DNA of 5,849 bases from NCBI GenBank assembly GCA_027030285.1, contig JALVFC010000014.1, positions 1 through 5,849 on the forward strand, in the 5' to 3' direction. The position numbers were made by a program, and so were the translations under genes. Of this stretch, positions 1 to 5,597 are shown one piece after another (positions within the stretch are counted from its first letter, which is position 1; each line of letters opens with the position of its first letter). Under the pieces are notes generated by a model. That model searched no databases. It had not been told where the DNA came from and worked only from the letters and a program-made list of their open reading frames with translations. Source of the stretch: Thiotrichaceae bacterium (lineage in GTDB: Bacteria; Pseudomonadota; Gammaproteobacteria; Thiotrichales; Thiotrichaceae).

Positions 1-285
1 AATGTCTATTTTTTATTCATTTTGCCCTGCGATAATATATTTATCTGGACAAATTATTATTATTTATACAGAATTTGCACAGTACATCTTTTAAACAAGC
101 TTCTCGGAAATGCCTTTTCTGCTTTTAGGCAAACCATTTCCTTTATAGAGATAATAGAAGTGTCATTCATTTTCATAACAGGTTGAAACACCCCTGATTA
201 ATTCGTGCAATGATTTCGTAGCTAAAACTGGCTTCGTAACTTTAATTCGTTTTAAGTTGAGTAACATGAAATACAGAGGTACGGC
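1..285. other. AT-rich upstream region without a recognisable gene
   Basis: This stretch is clearly more AT-rich than the rest of the window and shows no convincing coding region. A 73-codon reading frame on the minus strand (163-384) overlaps the start of the helix-turn-helix gene and has no recognisable features, so it is not called. Several A/T-rich hexamers resemble -10 boxes, for example GATAAT at 150-155, but none has a good -35 partner at the right distance. The region probably holds the promoter and operator of the gene starting at 286. Confidence 0.6.
238..258. promoter_or_regulatory. Imperfect palindrome, candidate operator of the HTH gene
   Basis: A 21-bp dyad with arms AACTT and AAGTT, and further matching AA/TT pairs inside, is centred at 248 and ends 27 nt before the ATG at 286. 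Seven of the eight outer positions on each side are complementary. XRE-family regulators often bind such dyads near their own promoters, so autoregulation is a reasonable inference. AT-rich DNA produces such palindromes by chance, so support is weak. Confidence 0.25.
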
Positions 286-939
286 ATGCCTACTATCGAT
301 TTTTCTGACTATATTCGTGTCAATATCAACAAACAAAAACTTTCCATCTCTGCAACCGCACAAAAAGCAGGTATAAGCAGACAAGCACTACATAAAATTC
401 TGAATGGTGATATCAAGCAGGCACGATTAACGACACTAATTCAGCTTGCTCATGCACTAAACCTGCACCCACTGGAATTTTTCAGAGAATATTTCAAACG
501 TCACGAATTTTCGCCAAACGTCACCAAACACTATTCTGAGCGCCCCTATAAAAATGACTACATCGCCTTTGTTGATGATGTGACCTACCCAGGAAACTCC
601 ATCGTCCAGGCAGAAGAAACTTTCACTAAAATTTGGCGATTGAAAAATATCGGAGAAGTCCCCTGGATAAACCGCAAAATTATCTGTATTGACGATGAAA
701 TGGTCGTGCAAACCAGTGTATTTGGTGATGACCATCATTGTGGACTAGTAGCGGCTACACGCTCAGTAGATCTTGATGACACCCTGCCGGGAGAAACAGT
801 CGATGTCAGTATCGAATTTACTGCTCCTCCTTATCCAGCAACTGTCGTTTCACACTGGAAAATGGTTGATGAAAATGGTGTGTTCTGTTATCCGGGAAAC
901 AACCCGCTGATGTGTCATGTGAAAGTGGTCTCCTGGTAA
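286..939 (+). CDS. XRE-family HTH protein with C-terminal NBR1-Ig-like domain
   Basis: This 217-residue protein has two parts. Residues about 17-66 form an XRE/Cro-type helix-turn-helix: a scaffold helix, then AQKAGISRQALHKILNG with the recognition helix, then the TLIQLAHALNLHPLEFF pattern that typically closes this fold. Residues about 93-215 resemble the Ig-like domain first described in NBR1 (next to BRCA1): 'TFTKIWRLKNIGEVPW' near 112-127, 'LPGETVDVSIEFTAP' near 167-181 and 'SHWKMVDENG' near 189-198 are the familiar strand signatures. The first part predicts DNA binding. The second is a beta-sandwich usually linked to protein or ligand binding, so the protein may be a sensor-regulator. 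There is no signal peptide or membrane segment, so it should be cytoplasmic. The ATG at 286 is preceded by AGAGGT at 275-280, a good ribosome binding site. Its target and ligand cannot be read from the sequence. Confidence 0.85.
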   Translation: MPTIDFSDYIRVNINKQKLSISATAQKAGISRQALHKILNGDIKQARLTTLIQLAHALNLHPLEFFREYFKRHEFSPNVTKHYSERPYKNDYIAFVDDVTYPGNSIVQAEETFTKIWRLKNIGEVPWINRKIICIDDEMVVQTSVFGDDHHCGLVAATRSVDLDDTLPGETVDVSIEFTAPPYPATVVSHWKMVDENGVFCYPGNNPLMCHVKVVSW

Positions 940-1110
940 TCCTGGTTTGGCAGAGACTTCAATAAGGCTTAGATTCAACAACGGTGTTTGCCAACAAAGA
1001 TTCTTTATTTATGCAGCAATTTTCTCAACGTGATCTTGCTGTGTGATCTCTTCAGGAAAGTTAGCTCCGGTGTTTAACAACCCTGATGATTTTCGCGGTA
1101 TACTTGTTTG
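940..1110. other. Intergenic region, no clear gene or terminator
   Basis: No coding region can be supported here. The repeat GTGATCT occurs twice within about 20 nt near 1031-1051. A TTGGCA/TGCCAA pair (near 947 and 989) could form a stem, but only across a loop of over 30 nt and without a following T-run, so no terminator is called for the upstream gene. Confidence 0.5.
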
Positions 1111-1299
1111 ATGTTATCTCTTGCTGCCCTGCCCTTTGCTAATATTCCGCCATTGCTCATCTCCCTATCTGGATCTGACTCTTTATCTTTTGGCATGATT
1201 CTACTGATTCTTTTTATTGCGTTAGGGGTTGGCAAGATTCTGACGGGGATTGCTGTATGGCGCTTTTTGAAGTTAAAGGAGAAAGATAAATCTGAGTGA
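1111..1299 (+). CDS. Possible small single-helix membrane protein
   Basis: The frame encodes 62 residues from the ATG at 1111; a TTG directly before it would add one. The first half is moderately hydrophobic. Residues about 28-53 form a strongly hydrophobic segment (MILLILFIALGVG and onward), followed by a basic tail (KLKEKDK). This fits one membrane helix with the C-terminus in the cytoplasm by the positive-inside rule. The frame opens after a TGA at 1087, and no good Shine-Dalgarno sequence precedes the ATG. I recognise no family. It lies about 150 nt upstream of hemL on the same strand. It could be a real small membrane protein, a remnant of a longer gene, or a chance frame; the clean hydrophobic-then-basic layout is the only argument in favour. 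Confidence 0.4.
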   Translation: MLSLAALPFANIPPLLISLSGSDSLSFGMILLILFIALGVGKILTGIAVWRFLKLKEKDKSE

Positions 1300-1342
1300 A
1301 TAAATATCTCTACGCAATCTCTGCGGCAACTTTCATTGAGTC

Positions 1343-1371
1343 AGGACATCCTGTATTTCAGATGATAATAT
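1343..1371 (+). promoter_or_regulatory. Candidate sigma-70-type promoter of hemL
   Basis: AGGACA at 1343-1348 (four of six matches to TTGACA) is followed after 17 nt by TAATAT at 1366-1371. The overlapping GATAAT at 1364-1369 is a better -10 match (five of six) but leaves a 15-nt spacer. Transcription would start near 1378 and give a leader of about 70 nt before the ATG at 1450. This is a sequence match only. Confidence 0.35.
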
Positions 1372-1384
1372 GCCTTCCCATAAC

Positions 1385-1417
1385 GTCTGTTTGTGTCCAT
1401 TAGGCTGAAACACAGAC
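1385..1417 (+). promoter_or_regulatory. Small inverted repeat in the hemL leader
   Basis: GTCTGT at 1385-1390 pairs with ACAGAC at 1412-1417, and GT at 1393-1394 can extend the stem with AC at 1410-1411 if two bases bulge out. The loop is about 15 nt. It lies between the candidate promoter and the ribosome binding site, so it could shape the 5' end of the mRNA. No known riboswitch motif is recognised and it may be chance. Confidence 0.2.
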
Positions 1418-1436
1418 CCCCTTTCAATGACAATTC

Positions 1437-1441
1437 AAGAG
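1437..1441 (+). promoter_or_regulatory. Ribosome binding site deciding the hemL start
   Basis: AAGAG lies 8 nt before the ATG at 1450. The open frame also extends to a GTG at 1393, which would add 19 residues (MSIRLKHRPPF and onward) that do not look like a HemL N-terminus. The ATG gives MSKSAELFNQA, typical of HemL, and a protein of exactly 426 residues, so 1450 is preferred. Confidence 0.7.
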
Positions 1442-1449
1442 TAATTTCA

Positions 1450-2730
1450 ATGAGTAAATCTGCAGAGTTATTTAATCAGGCACAAAAGTACATTCCTGGT
1501 GGAGTAAATTCTCCGGTGCGAGCTTTCAAGAGCGTTGGCGGAACTCCCCTTTTTATCGAGCGTGCCGAGGGTGCTTATATTTATGATGTTGATGGCAAAC
1601 GTTATATTGATTATGTAGGCTCCTGGGGGCCGATGGTCGCCGGGCATGCGCATCCTGATGTGATTGAGGCGGTGCAACTCGCTGCTTCGCGGGGGTTGAG
1701 TTATGGTGCGCCGACTGAGATTGAGGTGCTGATTGCGCAGCGGCTTTGTGAAATTATGCCTGCGCTGGATATGGTACGCATGGTAAATTCGGGTACTGAG
1801 GCTACGATGTCGGCTATTCGTCTGGCACGTGGCTTTACTGGGCGAGACAAAATCGTCAAGTTTGAAGGCGGATACCATGGACATGGCGACTCTTTACTGG
1901 TTAAGGCTGGATCAGGAGCGCTTACTTTTGGTGAGCCTAATTCACCAGGTGTGCCTGCTGCACTCGCAGAGTTGACGCTTACTCTGGAATATAACAATGC
2001 TGATCAGGTGCGTGAGGTGTTTGCTGATGTGGGCGATGAGATTGCCTGTATTATCGTTGAGCCTGTAGCAGGTAATATGAATTGTATTCCGCCTGTTGAG
2101 GGTTTTCTGGAAACATTGCGAGATGTTTGCGATGTGCATGGCGCAGTGCTTATTTTTGATGAGGTGATGACCGGTTTTCGGGTTGATCTGGGAGGTGCGC
2201 AGTCCGTTTATGGTGTACGTCCTGATCTCACTACCCTGGGTAAAGTGATTGGTGGAGGCATGCCAGTGGGTGCTTTTGGTGGTCGTCGGGAGATTATGGA
2301 GAAGCTGTCACCAGCAGGACCGGTTTATCAGGCGGGTACTTTGTCTGGCAATCCGGTGGCCATGGCTGCGGGTATGGCGACGCTGGATATTATTACGCAG
2401 CCAGATTTTTATGACCAATTGCGTGAGAAAACCACTACTTTCCTGGAAGGTATTCAGGCAGTAGCTGATCATAATGGTGTTGCGCTCAGCACCAACCAGG
2501 TTGGCGGGATGTTTGGTCTGTTCTTTACGGATGCAGAGGTAGTGGAAAATTATGCGCAGGTTATGGCGTGTGATACAGAGCGTTTTAATCGCTTCTTCCA
2601 TGGCATGCTGGAGCGCGGTGTTAATCTGGCACCTTCGGCTTTTGAGGCCGGATTCCTGTCAGCGGCACACACTGATGATGATATTCAGGCTACCGTACAG
2701 GCTGCCAATGAGGTGTTTGCCAGTTTGTAG
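1450..2730 (+). CDS. hemL: Glutamate-1-semialdehyde 2,1-aminomutase
   Basis: HemL converts glutamate-1-semialdehyde to 5-aminolevulinate, the last step of the C5 route to tetrapyrroles (haem, sirohaem). It is a cytoplasmic pyridoxal-phosphate enzyme of aminotransferase class III. From the ATG at 1450 the protein has 426 residues, the same length as the E. coli enzyme. Visible family signatures are PGGVNSPVRAF near 16-26, the phosphate-binding NSGTEA at 113-118, GGYHGHGD at 140-147, the cofactor aspartate in FDEV (D237), the Schiff-base lysine in TLGKVIGGG (K265) and GTLSGNP at 296-302. Nothing is missing or truncated. The gene appears to be monocistronic, with its own candidate promoter upstream and a stem-loop over its stop codon, and it faces the three-gene minus-strand cluster. 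The upstream GTG at 1393 is an unlikely alternative start. Confidence 0.97.
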   Translation: MSKSAELFNQAQKYIPGGVNSPVRAFKSVGGTPLFIERAEGAYIYDVDGKRYIDYVGSWGPMVAGHAHPDVIEAVQLAASRGLSYGAPTEIEVLIAQRLCEIMPALDMVRMVNSGTEATMSAIRLARGFTGRDKIVKFEGGYHGHGDSLLVKAGSGALTFGEPNSPGVPAALAELTLTLEYNNADQVREVFADVGDEIACIIVEPVAGNMNCIPPVEGFLETLRDVCDVHGAVLIFDEVMTGFRVDLGGAQSVYGVRPDLTTLGKVIGGGMPVGAFGGRREIMEKLSPAGPVYQAGTLSGNPVAMAAGMATLDIITQPDFYDQLREKTTTFLEGIQAVADHNGVALSTNQVGGMFGLFFTDAEVVENYAQVMACDTERFNRFFHGMLERGVNLAPSAFEAGFLSAAHTDDDIQATVQAANEVFASL

Positions 2731-2758
2731 ATAGTTCTTTTTGTATAGAACTATCTAC
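2727..2758. terminator. Perfect 12-bp inverted repeat over the hemL stop codon
   Basis: GTAGATAGTTCT (2727-2738) and AGAACTATCTAC (2747-2758) are exact reverse complements with an 8-nt T-rich loop. The left arm includes the hemL stop codon TAG (2728-2730). The stem follows hemL and lies in the convergent gap with the minus-strand operon, so a role in transcription ending or mRNA 3'-end protection is likely. Neither strand has a real T-run after the stem, so it is not a textbook intrinsic terminator. Confidence 0.55.
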
Positions 2759-2788
2759 GAAATCTTGCTGTGCCTGCTCTATCACCCC

Positions 2789-2820
2789 CTCCCCAGCCCT
2801 CCCCCTAAAGGGAGAGGGAG
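2789..2820. repeat. REP-like C-rich/G-rich palindromic repeat
   Basis: A C-rich half (CTCCCCAGCCCTCCCCC) is followed by TAAA and a G-rich half (GGGAGAGGGAG). Positions 2797-2805 pair with 2810-2818 with one mismatch around the TAAA loop. This composition is typical of dispersed intergenic palindromes found in many proteobacterial genomes, which in one frame read as PLPSPPPKGRG-like peptides. It lies 8 nt past the stop of the last minus-strand gene and may also help end that transcript. That it is multicopy in this genome is an inference. Confidence 0.6.
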
Positions 2821-2827
2821 TAAACAG

Positions 2828-3529
2828 TCACTCCACATTCCGCAATTCTGTATTCGACAGGTGCAGCAGCAGTATATAGCGTTCACCCTTGATACGTCCT
2901 TCCAGAAAGCCACGGTATGGGGTACTGCCGCGCCTGAATATCAGTGGTTGTTTGCCTTTTTTGCCACCGCCTAGCAGCATCAGGCTGTCCATTTCGTGCA
3001 ATTCCTTTGCCATGCCGTACAAAAAGTCATAGGTTAGTCCGTTGATGTGTACAATTTGCAGTTTTGAGGAAAAGACGTATTTGCGGATTGCTTCTCCACG
3101 CGGAATTTTTTTTCCTGTCCAGCGCAAGGGGATTTCGCTGTCTACATTGGCTTCAGCGCGTTCTCGTTGCCTGCGTTCCTTGAGTTCTCCATCGGGTGTG
3201 TAGATCAGTTCATGTTGCTGGATGCGGTAGGTGACTGCTTCATCTTCGTTGATATAAACCCGTGAGACATTCCATAAAAAACGACCAAAAAGTTCCGGAT
3301 CGACTTCGGGATCCCCCTCTACTAGCAGTTTGGCGAGCTTTTCGGTATCTCCCTTTGCCAATGCCAGCATGTTGTCGTAATCATGGTCTACGGTTGCCTT
3401 GAGTACCTTGCGAGTGTAGGAAGCTCCACCTTTGGGACCGATATAACGCACTGGATTTTTGATGCTGACGCTTTCTGCCTTGACGACGGCATCGCGCTTG
3501 CGTGAGTCGGTCAGATTGATATTTGCCAT
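2828..3529 (-). CDS. Protein of unknown function, third gene of the primase-like operon
   Basis: This 233-residue protein matches no family I recognise. It appears soluble, with no signal peptide or membrane helix. The N-terminal third is basic and glycine-containing (KNPVRYIGPKGGASYTRK near 24-41). The middle holds a charged stretch (ELKERRQRERAEA near 115-127). The C-terminal half contains KLQIVHINGLTYDFLYGMAKEL near 156-177, a glycine-lysine turn LLGGGKKGKQP near 185-195, and FRRGSTPYRGFLEGRIKG near 198-215, ending in a hydrophobic strand YILLLHLS. The number of basic residues would suit nucleic-acid contact, but that is inference. The ATG at 3529 is preceded by CAGG with 7 nt spacing. It starts 12 nt after the stop of the preceding gene, so it is very likely co-transcribed with it and with the AEP-HAD gene. 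Confidence 0.8.
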   Translation of the reverse strand: MANINLTDSRKRDAVVKAESVSIKNPVRYIGPKGGASYTRKVLKATVDHDYDNMLALAKGDTEKLAKLLVEGDPEVDPELFGRFLWNVSRVYINEDEAVTYRIQQHELIYTPDGELKERRQRERAEANVDSEIPLRWTGKKIPRGEAIRKYVFSSKLQIVHINGLTYDFLYGMAKELHEMDSLMLLGGGKKGKQPLIFRRGSTPYRGFLEGRIKGERYILLLHLSNTELRNVE

Positions 3530-3541
3530 GGTTGTACCTGC

Positions 3542-4156
3542 CTATAACATGCCGAAGTCCAGTTCATCACTTTCTGTTTCCTCATCTTCTTCCTCGGTGG
3601 CAGCGATCACAGCTGCCTGCTCCAGTGTGACGTACTCGATTTTATTTGCCTCAGCGATCAGTAGCCAGTTGGTATTGTCATCTCCTTGCATAACAAAGGC
3701 AGGATCAGGGTTAATACCGCCCCGATAGCTGAATTCGGTTTTGAAAATCGTGCCGTCTGCGAGTGCTTTCAGCAGCGCTGCGGGAAGTTCACCCTGCAAG
3801 GCGTAGCAAAGCCGGATACTGTGGTCGAGAAATTCCTCGATATCGGCTGTCTGTTTCAGGTTCAGTCCGCTGTCAAAGCTGGAGGGGACGGTTTTCAGCG
3901 GTTTGCCGTCAAGGTCTACTGGTGTGATATTGTTGCGGCTGACCCATTCACCATCAGGGTTGATATAGCCAGAAGCTGTACCGCCATAAGGTACCAGGGT
4001 TTTGCCATCATCCAGCAGGGTTGCCAGGGTACAGGGGTTTTCGTCCATGTCGAGGGTTTCGATTTTGCGTCTGCCGTAGAGTTTGCTGCGATCCACCTTG
4101 TGCAAGGTGCACTCAAAGGTTTGTTTGCGATAGGTGAAACTGAGTTTGCGGGGCAT
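3542..4156 (-). CDS. Protein of unknown function with acidic C-terminal tail, second gene of the primase-like operon
   Basis: This 204-residue protein belongs to no family I recognise. The N-terminus (KLSFTYRKQTFECTLHKVDR, 4-23) reads like beta strands and is followed by a basic turn LYGRRK (26-31). The centre, about 57-95, is rich in short glycine and aspartate turns (YGGTASGYINPDGEW, then PVDLDGKPL and VPSSFD). A helical part follows at about 100-135. Residues about 187-200 form a strongly acidic tail (TEEEDEETESDELD) before FGML at the end; such tails often bind partner proteins or mimic nucleic acid. The ATG at 4156 is 3 nt past the stop of the AEP-HAD gene, and its ribosome binding site GGAAGA (4164-4169) lies inside the end of that gene, so translational coupling is likely. 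Confidence 0.82.
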   Translation of the reverse strand: MPRKLSFTYRKQTFECTLHKVDRSKLYGRRKIETLDMDENPCTLATLLDDGKTLVPYGGTASGYINPDGEWVSRNNITPVDLDGKPLKTVPSSFDSGLNLKQTADIEEFLDHSIRLCYALQGELPAALLKALADGTIFKTEFSYRGGINPDPAFVMQGDDNTNWLLIAEANKIEYVTLEQAAVIAATEEEDEETESDELDFGML

Positions 4157-4159
4157 GGG

Positions 4160-5422
4160 TTATTCTTCCGTGTCTGTGTCCAGTTTTAACAATGCCCTGG
4201 TGGCGGCGGTGGCAGCGCTAAAAGCACCGATACCTTCCTTGGCCGGGCAACAGTAAACGCCGTGATCATCAATATACGCCTGCGCAGGCGGTTTGGCGGA
4301 GGCTGTCCACACCCGAGTATAGCTGAAATGATGTTTGTCCAGCCATTGCCGGATGGCTTTTTCCATTTTTTCAACCTCCTGGCTACTTTTTAATGTGGAG
4401 AAACGGGAGGTCAGAATAAGTACTTCTGCAAATTCTGCTATTTCATGGGTAAATTCGACTGCACCGTCAATTGGCTCGCCAATGCGGGTTTTGCCTTTGG
4501 TGTAGGTGCGATCCGCCAGTACGCCATCGAGGTCGATACAGACGGTTGCCTTGCCCTTGCTTTTGAAACGGTTTTTGCGCGTGCTGGCTTTTTTATCGCT
4601 ACCTGAAGATATACTGTCAGTTTTCAGTGTGCTGCGGCGTGTTTTGCGGGCGCTGTGATCAATCTGTTTTGCCCTGGGTGGAGGCGGCCCTGGCACACTA
4701 TTCAAGATGGCATCAATGGCGGCATGACCATCCAGCCAGGGATCATCCAGCCATTCATCACCGCTCCAGACACGAGAATAATGCTCACGGGTATGGTGCA
4801 AGCCGGGTAATCGAAACCAGGAACCAAGGTCGCCAGCTTTGACCTTTTTGGGAAAGGTTTCCGGTTCTTCATCCAGATTATTGGATTCCCATTGCGTGAC
4901 AATGCTCTTGGCAAAGGCATAGACATCTTCTGTGGGCGCCGGCTCTGCGAACAATACCCACAGGTGATAACCCCCTGCCCCATTGGAATCCAGCAACAGC
5001 GGGTCATACCCCATTTGCTGGAAGTCGCGCCACCACTTGAGTGCGCCATTCAGATTGCGCCGCGCATGATCCTCAGCGGTGACTGCATCGGTATCATGAC
5101 AGTCAATATCAATGCCCAGCCATTTGCTGGTGCTTTGCTTGCTTTTGGCGTGCAGACCGATGATCTGGGGCTTGTGATAATGACGGCTGGCAAAATGTCG
5201 CGTCAGTTTGTCCAGTGTGACCATATCCGCACCGCGCATATCCTTGCGCGGCAGGGTCATCGCCTTGTAATCCCGCCCTTCACGACGACGCTCGGCGGGG
5301 GTGAGTACCGAATACTGCCCCCACACATCCTTGCGGTTGACCAGATGTTGCATCGCCCACTCTGCCAGCTCGGGGGCGCGTTCTTTCCATTCTTCACCAA
5401 TAATTTCGTGGGTGGTTGCCAT
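4160..5422 (-). CDS. AEP primase-like / HAD phosphatase-like fusion protein
   Basis: This 420-residue protein combines two predicted catalytic domains. Residues about 20-235 resemble an archaeo-eukaryotic primase (AEP) domain of the type found in TOTE conflict systems and related bacterial primase-polymerases: WLGIDIDCHD (101-110) gives the metal-binding DxD at 105/107, DSNGAGGYHLWVLF (145-158) gives the motif II histidine H153, ETFPKK lies at 188-193, and GSWFRLPGLHH (200-210) fits the third conserved block. A proline-rich, basic linker follows (about 245-290). Residues about 291-400 look like a HAD-family phosphatase: DLDGV with D297/D299, LTSR with T338, K377 in AKPPA, and YIDD with D385/D386. 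All four HAD motifs are intact. The likely role is nucleotide polymerisation or priming coupled to removal of a phosphate from an end or a nucleotide; this is inference. It is first in a three-gene operon. The ATG at 5422 is preceded by CAGGT at a short 3-nt spacing. Confidence 0.8.
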   Translation of the reverse strand: MATTHEIIGEEWKERAPELAEWAMQHLVNRKDVWGQYSVLTPAERRREGRDYKAMTLPRKDMRGADMVTLDKLTRHFASRHYHKPQIIGLHAKSKQSTSKWLGIDIDCHDTDAVTAEDHARRNLNGALKWWRDFQQMGYDPLLLDSNGAGGYHLWVLFAEPAPTEDVYAFAKSIVTQWESNNLDEEPETFPKKVKAGDLGSWFRLPGLHHTREHYSRVWSGDEWLDDPWLDGHAAIDAILNSVPGPPPPRAKQIDHSARKTRRSTLKTDSISSGSDKKASTRKNRFKSKGKATVCIDLDGVLADRTYTKGKTRIGEPIDGAVEFTHEIAEFAEVLILTSRFSTLKSSQEVEKMEKAIRQWLDKHHFSYTRVWTASAKPPAQAYIDDHGVYCCPAKEGIGAFSAATAATRALLKLDTDTEE

Positions 5423-5454
5423 AGACCTGCTTAGGTTTTGGATAATTGGGCTTC

Positions 5455-5483
5455 ATTATGCCAGTGAAACCACCGCTGCCCAA
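5455..5483 (-). promoter_or_regulatory. Candidate promoter of the three-gene minus-strand operon
   Basis: Read on the minus strand, TTGGGC (5483-5478) and CATAAT (5460-5455) are separated by exactly 17 nt. The -10 matches five of six consensus bases and the -35 three of six. Transcription would start near 5448, about 25 nt before the ATG at 5422. It fits position and direction, but is a sequence match only. Confidence 0.4.
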
Positions 5484-5497
5484 GGCAATGCTTTCGA

Positions 5498-5530
5498 CTC
5501 TCGTTCACGCTCCTACTACTCCTCTCGTTC
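5498..5530. repeat. Two 9-bp direct repeats in a pyrimidine-rich tract
   Basis: CTCTCGTTC occurs at 5498-5506 and again at 5522-5530, a 24-nt period, within a C/T-rich stretch running to about 5540. It lies in the divergent region between the operon start and nadK, so the copies could be binding sites for one regulator or a small tandem duplication. No known regulator motif is recognised. Confidence 0.3.
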
Positions 5531-5597
5531 CCACTCTCCCGCGTCGATTAAGGCTCAAATGCTTGCATTATCCCTTTGACTTTGTAAGTCTTACGCC

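Noticed and set aside
1468..1884. 138-codon minus-strand frame inside hemL
   Set aside because: It lies antisense to the well-conserved hemL and has low-complexity, basic composition typical of shadow frames.
2741..2974. 77-codon plus-strand frame after hemL
   Set aside because: It begins inside the hairpin, reads through the REP-like repeat (giving a PLPSPPPKGRG peptide) and overlaps the end of the 233-residue gene; it is an artefact of the repeat.
3542..4156. Possible Ku homology of the 204-residue protein
   Set aside because: A few turn-rich stretches (VDLDG, VPSSFD) recall Ku superficially, but no conserved Ku core motif can be identified by eye, so no assignment is made.
3686..4189. 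167-codon plus-strand frame opposite the 204-residue gene
   Set aside because: It is antisense to an operon gene with a good ribosome binding site and tight spacing, and its translation shows no family features.
4892..5434. 180-codon plus-strand frame opposite the AEP-HAD gene
   Set aside because: It is antisense to a gene with clear catalytic motifs and shows no recognisable domain.
5575..5590. TTGAC and a 5-bp inverted repeat (GACTT/AAGTC) just before nadK as promoter or operator
   Set aside because: The TTGAC is too close to the ATG at 5598 to be a -35 box for this gene, and a 5-bp stem is too short to support.
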